From positions 1-17,043 of the forward strand of contig DYBQ01000047.1 in the NCBI GenBank assembly GCA_019418545.1: 17,043 nucleotides of DNA, read 5' to 3'. The notes below the pieces were generated by a model, which saw only the letters and a list, made by a program, of their open reading frames with translations, was not told where the DNA came from and did not search any database. The number at the start of each line of letters is the position of its first letter. Position 1 is the first letter of the stretch. This document shows positions 15,442 to 17,043 of this stretch, piece after piece. The translations under genes were made by a program, and so were the position numbers. Origin of the DNA: Clostridiales bacterium. Its GTDB lineage: Bacteria; Bacillota; Clostridia; Oscillospirales; Acutalibacteraceae.

Positions 15442-16050
15442 TTACGGTAACTTGGATTTTTCGTAAATCTCCGCCCGATAGCGGAAGGTAGAAAGAGGCA
15501 TGCCGCACAGTTTTGCAGCAGCTGAACCCGTGATTTTCCCGTTTTTCCATTGCTGATACAGATGATAAAAGTTTTCAGGCAAAGACTTGGGCGGCCTGCC
15601 AAAACGCACGCCCCTTGCTTTTGCAGCAGCAATCCCTTCTGCCTGACGCTGCCGGATATTGGTTCGCTCGTTTTCCGCCACAAAAGACAGCACTTGCAGT
15701 ACAATATCGCTCAGAAACGTGCCCATCAAATCTTTCCCTCGGCGCGTATCTAACAAGGGCATATCCAGTACCACAATATCAACCCCTTTTTCTTTTGTCA
15801 GAATCCGCCACTGCTCCAAAATTTCAGAATAGTTTCTTCCCAGACGGTCTATGCTCTTGATGTAGAGCAAATCGTCTTTTTTTAATTTCCGCACCATTTT
15901 CTGATACTGCGGCCGTTCAAAATCCTTGCCCGACTGTTTATCCATAAATAAATTTTTCTCCGGGATGGCCAGTTCTTTTAGAGATAGAATTTGTCTGTCC
16001 TCATTTTGCTCCTTGGTGCTGACACGGATATAGCCATATGAAATTCCCAC
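15442..16050 (-). CDS. Small serine recombinase (resolvase/invertase family)
   Basis: A 202-residue site-specific DNA recombinase. The catalytic domain shows GYIRVSTKEQ (6-15) with nucleophile Ser11, the conserved SIDRLGRN (66-73) with Arg69 and Arg72, and the helix leading into ENERTNIRQRQAEGI (126-140). The C-terminus has a helix-turn-helix (about 173-197, ITGSAAAKLCGMPLSTFRYRA). Size and order match Hin/Gin invertases and Tn3-type resolvases rather than large phage integrases. These enzymes cut at a two-base core through a phosphoserine bond, and a fitting dyad lies 10 bases beyond its stop. The start is GTG at 16050 with AGAGGG upstream. A stronger AAGGAGGTG farther upstream (16112-16104) serves no start in this frame. 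Whether it acts as an invertase or a resolvase cannot be told from the protein alone. Confidence 0.92.
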   Translation of the reverse strand: MGISYGYIRVSTKEQNEDRQILSLKELAIPEKNLFMDKQSGKDFERPQYQKMVRKLKKDDLLYIKSIDRLGRNYSEILEQWRILTKEKGVDIVVLDMPLLDTRRGKDLMGTFLSDIVLQVLSFVAENERTNIRQRQAEGIAAAKARGVRFGRPPKSLPENFYHLYQQWKNGKITGSAAAKLCGMPLSTFRYRAEIYEKSKLP

Positions 16051-16074
16051 ACTTTTCCCTCTTTTCTTCTGACC

Positions 16075-16089
16075 GGGAAAAGCTTTCCC
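16075..16089. repeat. Short palindrome upstream of the recombinase gene
   Basis: GGGAAA and TTTCCC flank AGC. It lies about 25 bases upstream of the recombinase start, within its leader, and could be an operator or a weak hairpin near the ribosome site. No other support. Confidence 0.25.
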
Positions 16090-16165
16090 AATCGGACTTT
16101 TTTCACCTCCTTATGGTACTGGATATTTGATACTCTTAAATAAACAGATTATGAAAATGTTGAGG

Positions 16166-16594
16166 TCAGGCCTGGACTTGTGACAATCCATTTTTGGCTC
16201 TAGCCTGCTTTTGGCAGGCGTTGTGGATATTATCCAGACTCCTTTTTTCCTGGGAGTGCAGAATGGGGAACTCCCGAAGAAGCTGCAGACATTCCACCGT
16301 AACGCCTGCACCATCCACCAGGGCTGTCATTTGAGCCCAACTGCCGGGCAGCTCCATGAGGGCGGCGGGAACCAGATAGGTGTGGCGGCAGCGTTTGCGA
16401 GCATGAGAGCCGGACACCCGCATCTGCCAGCTTTGATAGACTCCGTGTCTGCGCAGTGTCCGGTTTTTTTGAAAAACCCGGCACACGGCATAGCGAATGG
16501 TATCCGGCTCTAAATTACACGGGACTTCGGAATGAAAGAAAAATTCTTGTGCAGTGGTGATTTCACAGGTTCCGGCGCTATAGGTCATTTTCAT
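16166..16594 (-). CDS. Unrecognised 142-residue protein upstream of the recombinase
   Basis: I do not recognise this protein. It begins MKMTYSAGTCEITTAQEFFF, is rich in Arg, Cys and His (a run KRCRH near 69), and shows no signal peptide or membrane helix. The ATG at 16594 has GGAGGT eight bases upstream, which argues that it is translated. It lies 115 bases upstream of the recombinase gene on the same strand, so the two may share a transcript starting at the 16848-16875 promoter. A perfect GCCTGC/GCAGGC hairpin sits near its 3' end (16203-16219) but lacks a U-tract. A short overlapping frame (16634-16578, beginning MDKNYGYDLEV) crosses its start, so a frameshifted longer protein is possible. 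Confidence 0.5.
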   Translation of the reverse strand: MKMTYSAGTCEITTAQEFFFHSEVPCNLEPDTIRYAVCRVFQKNRTLRRHGVYQSWQMRVSGSHARKRCRHTYLVPAALMELPGSWAQMTALVDGAGVTVECLQLLREFPILHSQEKRSLDNIHNACQKQARAKNGLSQVQA

Positions 16595-16736
16595 AACACA
16601 TTACCTCCAAATCATAGCCGTAGTTTTTATCCATTTTTGCTGTCGGGAGCAGCCCCATTGTGTGTTTAGCAGCACAATGTCTCTGTTTGGAAAACTCTGT
16701 GCAGTTCCAACTCTGCAGGTCAATGGAAAGGGCGCA

Positions 16737-16772
16737 AATAAAAAAACACTGGCCCAAAAAGAGCCAGTGTTT
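16737..16772 (-). terminator. Second of two tandem leftward terminators
   Basis: AAACACTGGC (16744-16753) pairs with GCCAGTGTTT (16763-16772) around a 9-base loop. Leftward, the stem is followed by a U-rich tail. On the + strand there is no U-tract, so it acts leftward. Confidence 0.8.
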
Positions 16773-16816
16773 AAAAAAAGATACACGAAGCCCTTCCCAT
16801 TGCACTCCATGTATCT
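16773..16816 (-). terminator. First of two tandem leftward terminators
   Basis: Read leftward, AGATACATGGAGT (16816-16804) pairs with GCTTCGTGTATCT (16791-16779) in a 13-base stem with three G-U pairs. Seven U follow (16779-16773, sharing a base with the stem). It directly precedes the second hairpin. Confidence 0.75.
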
Positions 16817-16841
16817 TGCTAAGTCATATTTAAATATTTAT
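16773..16841 (-). ncRNA. Possible small RNA or attenuated leader RNA
   Basis: A strong leftward promoter (16848-16875) predicts a start near 16841, and the first terminator ends near 16773. This would give an RNA of about 70 bases, or about 105 if it ends at the second terminator. No ORF with a ribosome site lies in between. Read-through would reach the 142-residue gene at 16594 and the recombinase, so the alternative is a leader with two attenuators. Nothing else was found in the gene-free stretch 16595-17019 apart from the promoters and hairpins listed. Confidence 0.4.
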
Positions 16842-16847
16842 ATAGAT

Positions 16848-16875
16848 AGTATATCACAAAAAATGCCGATGTCAA
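16848..16875 (-). promoter_or_regulatory. Strong leftward sigma-A-type promoter
   Basis: Perfect TTGACA (16875-16870) and TATACT (16853-16848), 16 bases apart. The best -35 box in the window. It faces the two tandem terminators. Confidence 0.65.
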
Positions 16876-16945
16876 TAACTATTTGTAAAATAAATGTGGG
16901 TTTTGTAAAAATATTTACCGCTATGCGAAGATGGGGAAAAAGATG

Positions 16946-16974
16946 TTGGAAATGCAGCCGGATACCGGTATAAT
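16946..16974 (+). promoter_or_regulatory. Rightward promoter of the gene at the right edge
   Basis: TTGGAA (16946-16951) and a perfect TATAAT (16969-16974) are 17 bases apart. The predicted start near 16981 gives a leader of about 39 bases to the GTG at 17020. It is divergent from the promoter at 16848-16875. Confidence 0.6.
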
Positions 16975-17019
16975 AAAGGTATCGCGCTTATCAGGAAACG
17001 GCAAAAAGGAGGGATTGCT

Positions 17020-17043
17020 GTGTCGAAACAAAAACCTGTATAC
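17020..17043 (+). CDS. First codons of a gene running off the right edge
   Basis: AAGGAGGG (17006-17013) is six bases before a GTG that opens the frame MSKQKPVY, cut by the window end. A good promoter lies just upstream. Eight residues are too few to assign a family. Confidence 0.6.

Noticed and set aside
15366..15704. 112-residue leftward ORF overlapping the recombinase 3' end
   Set aside because: It is out of frame with the recombinase and overlaps its conserved C-terminal domain; no ribosome site.
16203..16219. GCCTGC/GCAGGC hairpin
   Set aside because: It lies inside the 3' coding part of the 142-residue gene and has no U-tract on either strand.

Overview
The window looks like a chromosomal stretch of a spore-forming, Gram-positive gut-type clostridium (Bacillota, class Clostridia). 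A SpoIIID-like sporulation regulator is present. Two surface proteins end in an SPATG sortase-type signal. Ribosome binding sites are strong (AAGGAGG), GTG/TTG starts are common, and intrinsic terminators with U-tracts are abundant. No species can be named from the sequence alone.

Layout. (1) 1-252: the 3' end of a wall-anchored surface protein and its terminator. (2) 274-8557: a six-gene rightward cassette bounded by strong terminators. In order it encodes a TIR-STING protein, an MBL-fold hydrolase of RNase J/CPSF (beta-CASP) type, a GrpE-like cochaperone, a 932-residue Hsp70-like ATPase, then (after an internal terminator and a new promoter) a protein with two C-terminal membrane helices and a small 2H-type phosphoesterase. 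(3) 8566-13395, leftward: a giant secreted, wall-anchored carbohydrate-active protein (two LamG-like domains, two Big_2-like domains, a parallel beta-helix glycosidase-type core, FIVAR repeats, SPATG anchor). (4) 13686-15102, leftward: a SpoIIID-like regulator and a single-pass coiled-coil membrane protein. (5) 15280-16594: a candidate invertible promoter segment next to a small serine recombinase and an unrecognised 142-residue gene. (6) 16737-17043: a strong leftward promoter followed by two tandem terminators (small RNA or attenuated leader), and a divergent rightward promoter with the first codons of another gene.

How the genes may work together. The cassette in (2) is the most interesting part. 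Bacterial STING domains bind cyclic dinucleotides and trigger an attached TIR NADase in CBASS anti-phage immunity. Here the usual CD-NTase cyclase is absent from the window. The receptor is instead the first gene of a putative operon with a nuclease-like MBL protein, a dedicated Hsp70/GrpE chaperone pair, a possible membrane effector and a 2H phosphoesterase of the kind that cleaves cyclic or 2',5'-linked nucleotides and RNA ends. I infer a chaperone-gated defence or stress system. The gene families are read from motifs; the collective function is inference. A second notable item is a roughly 134-bp segment between inverted recombination-like sites that carries a consensus promoter. Inverting it would point that promoter at the coiled-coil membrane gene.
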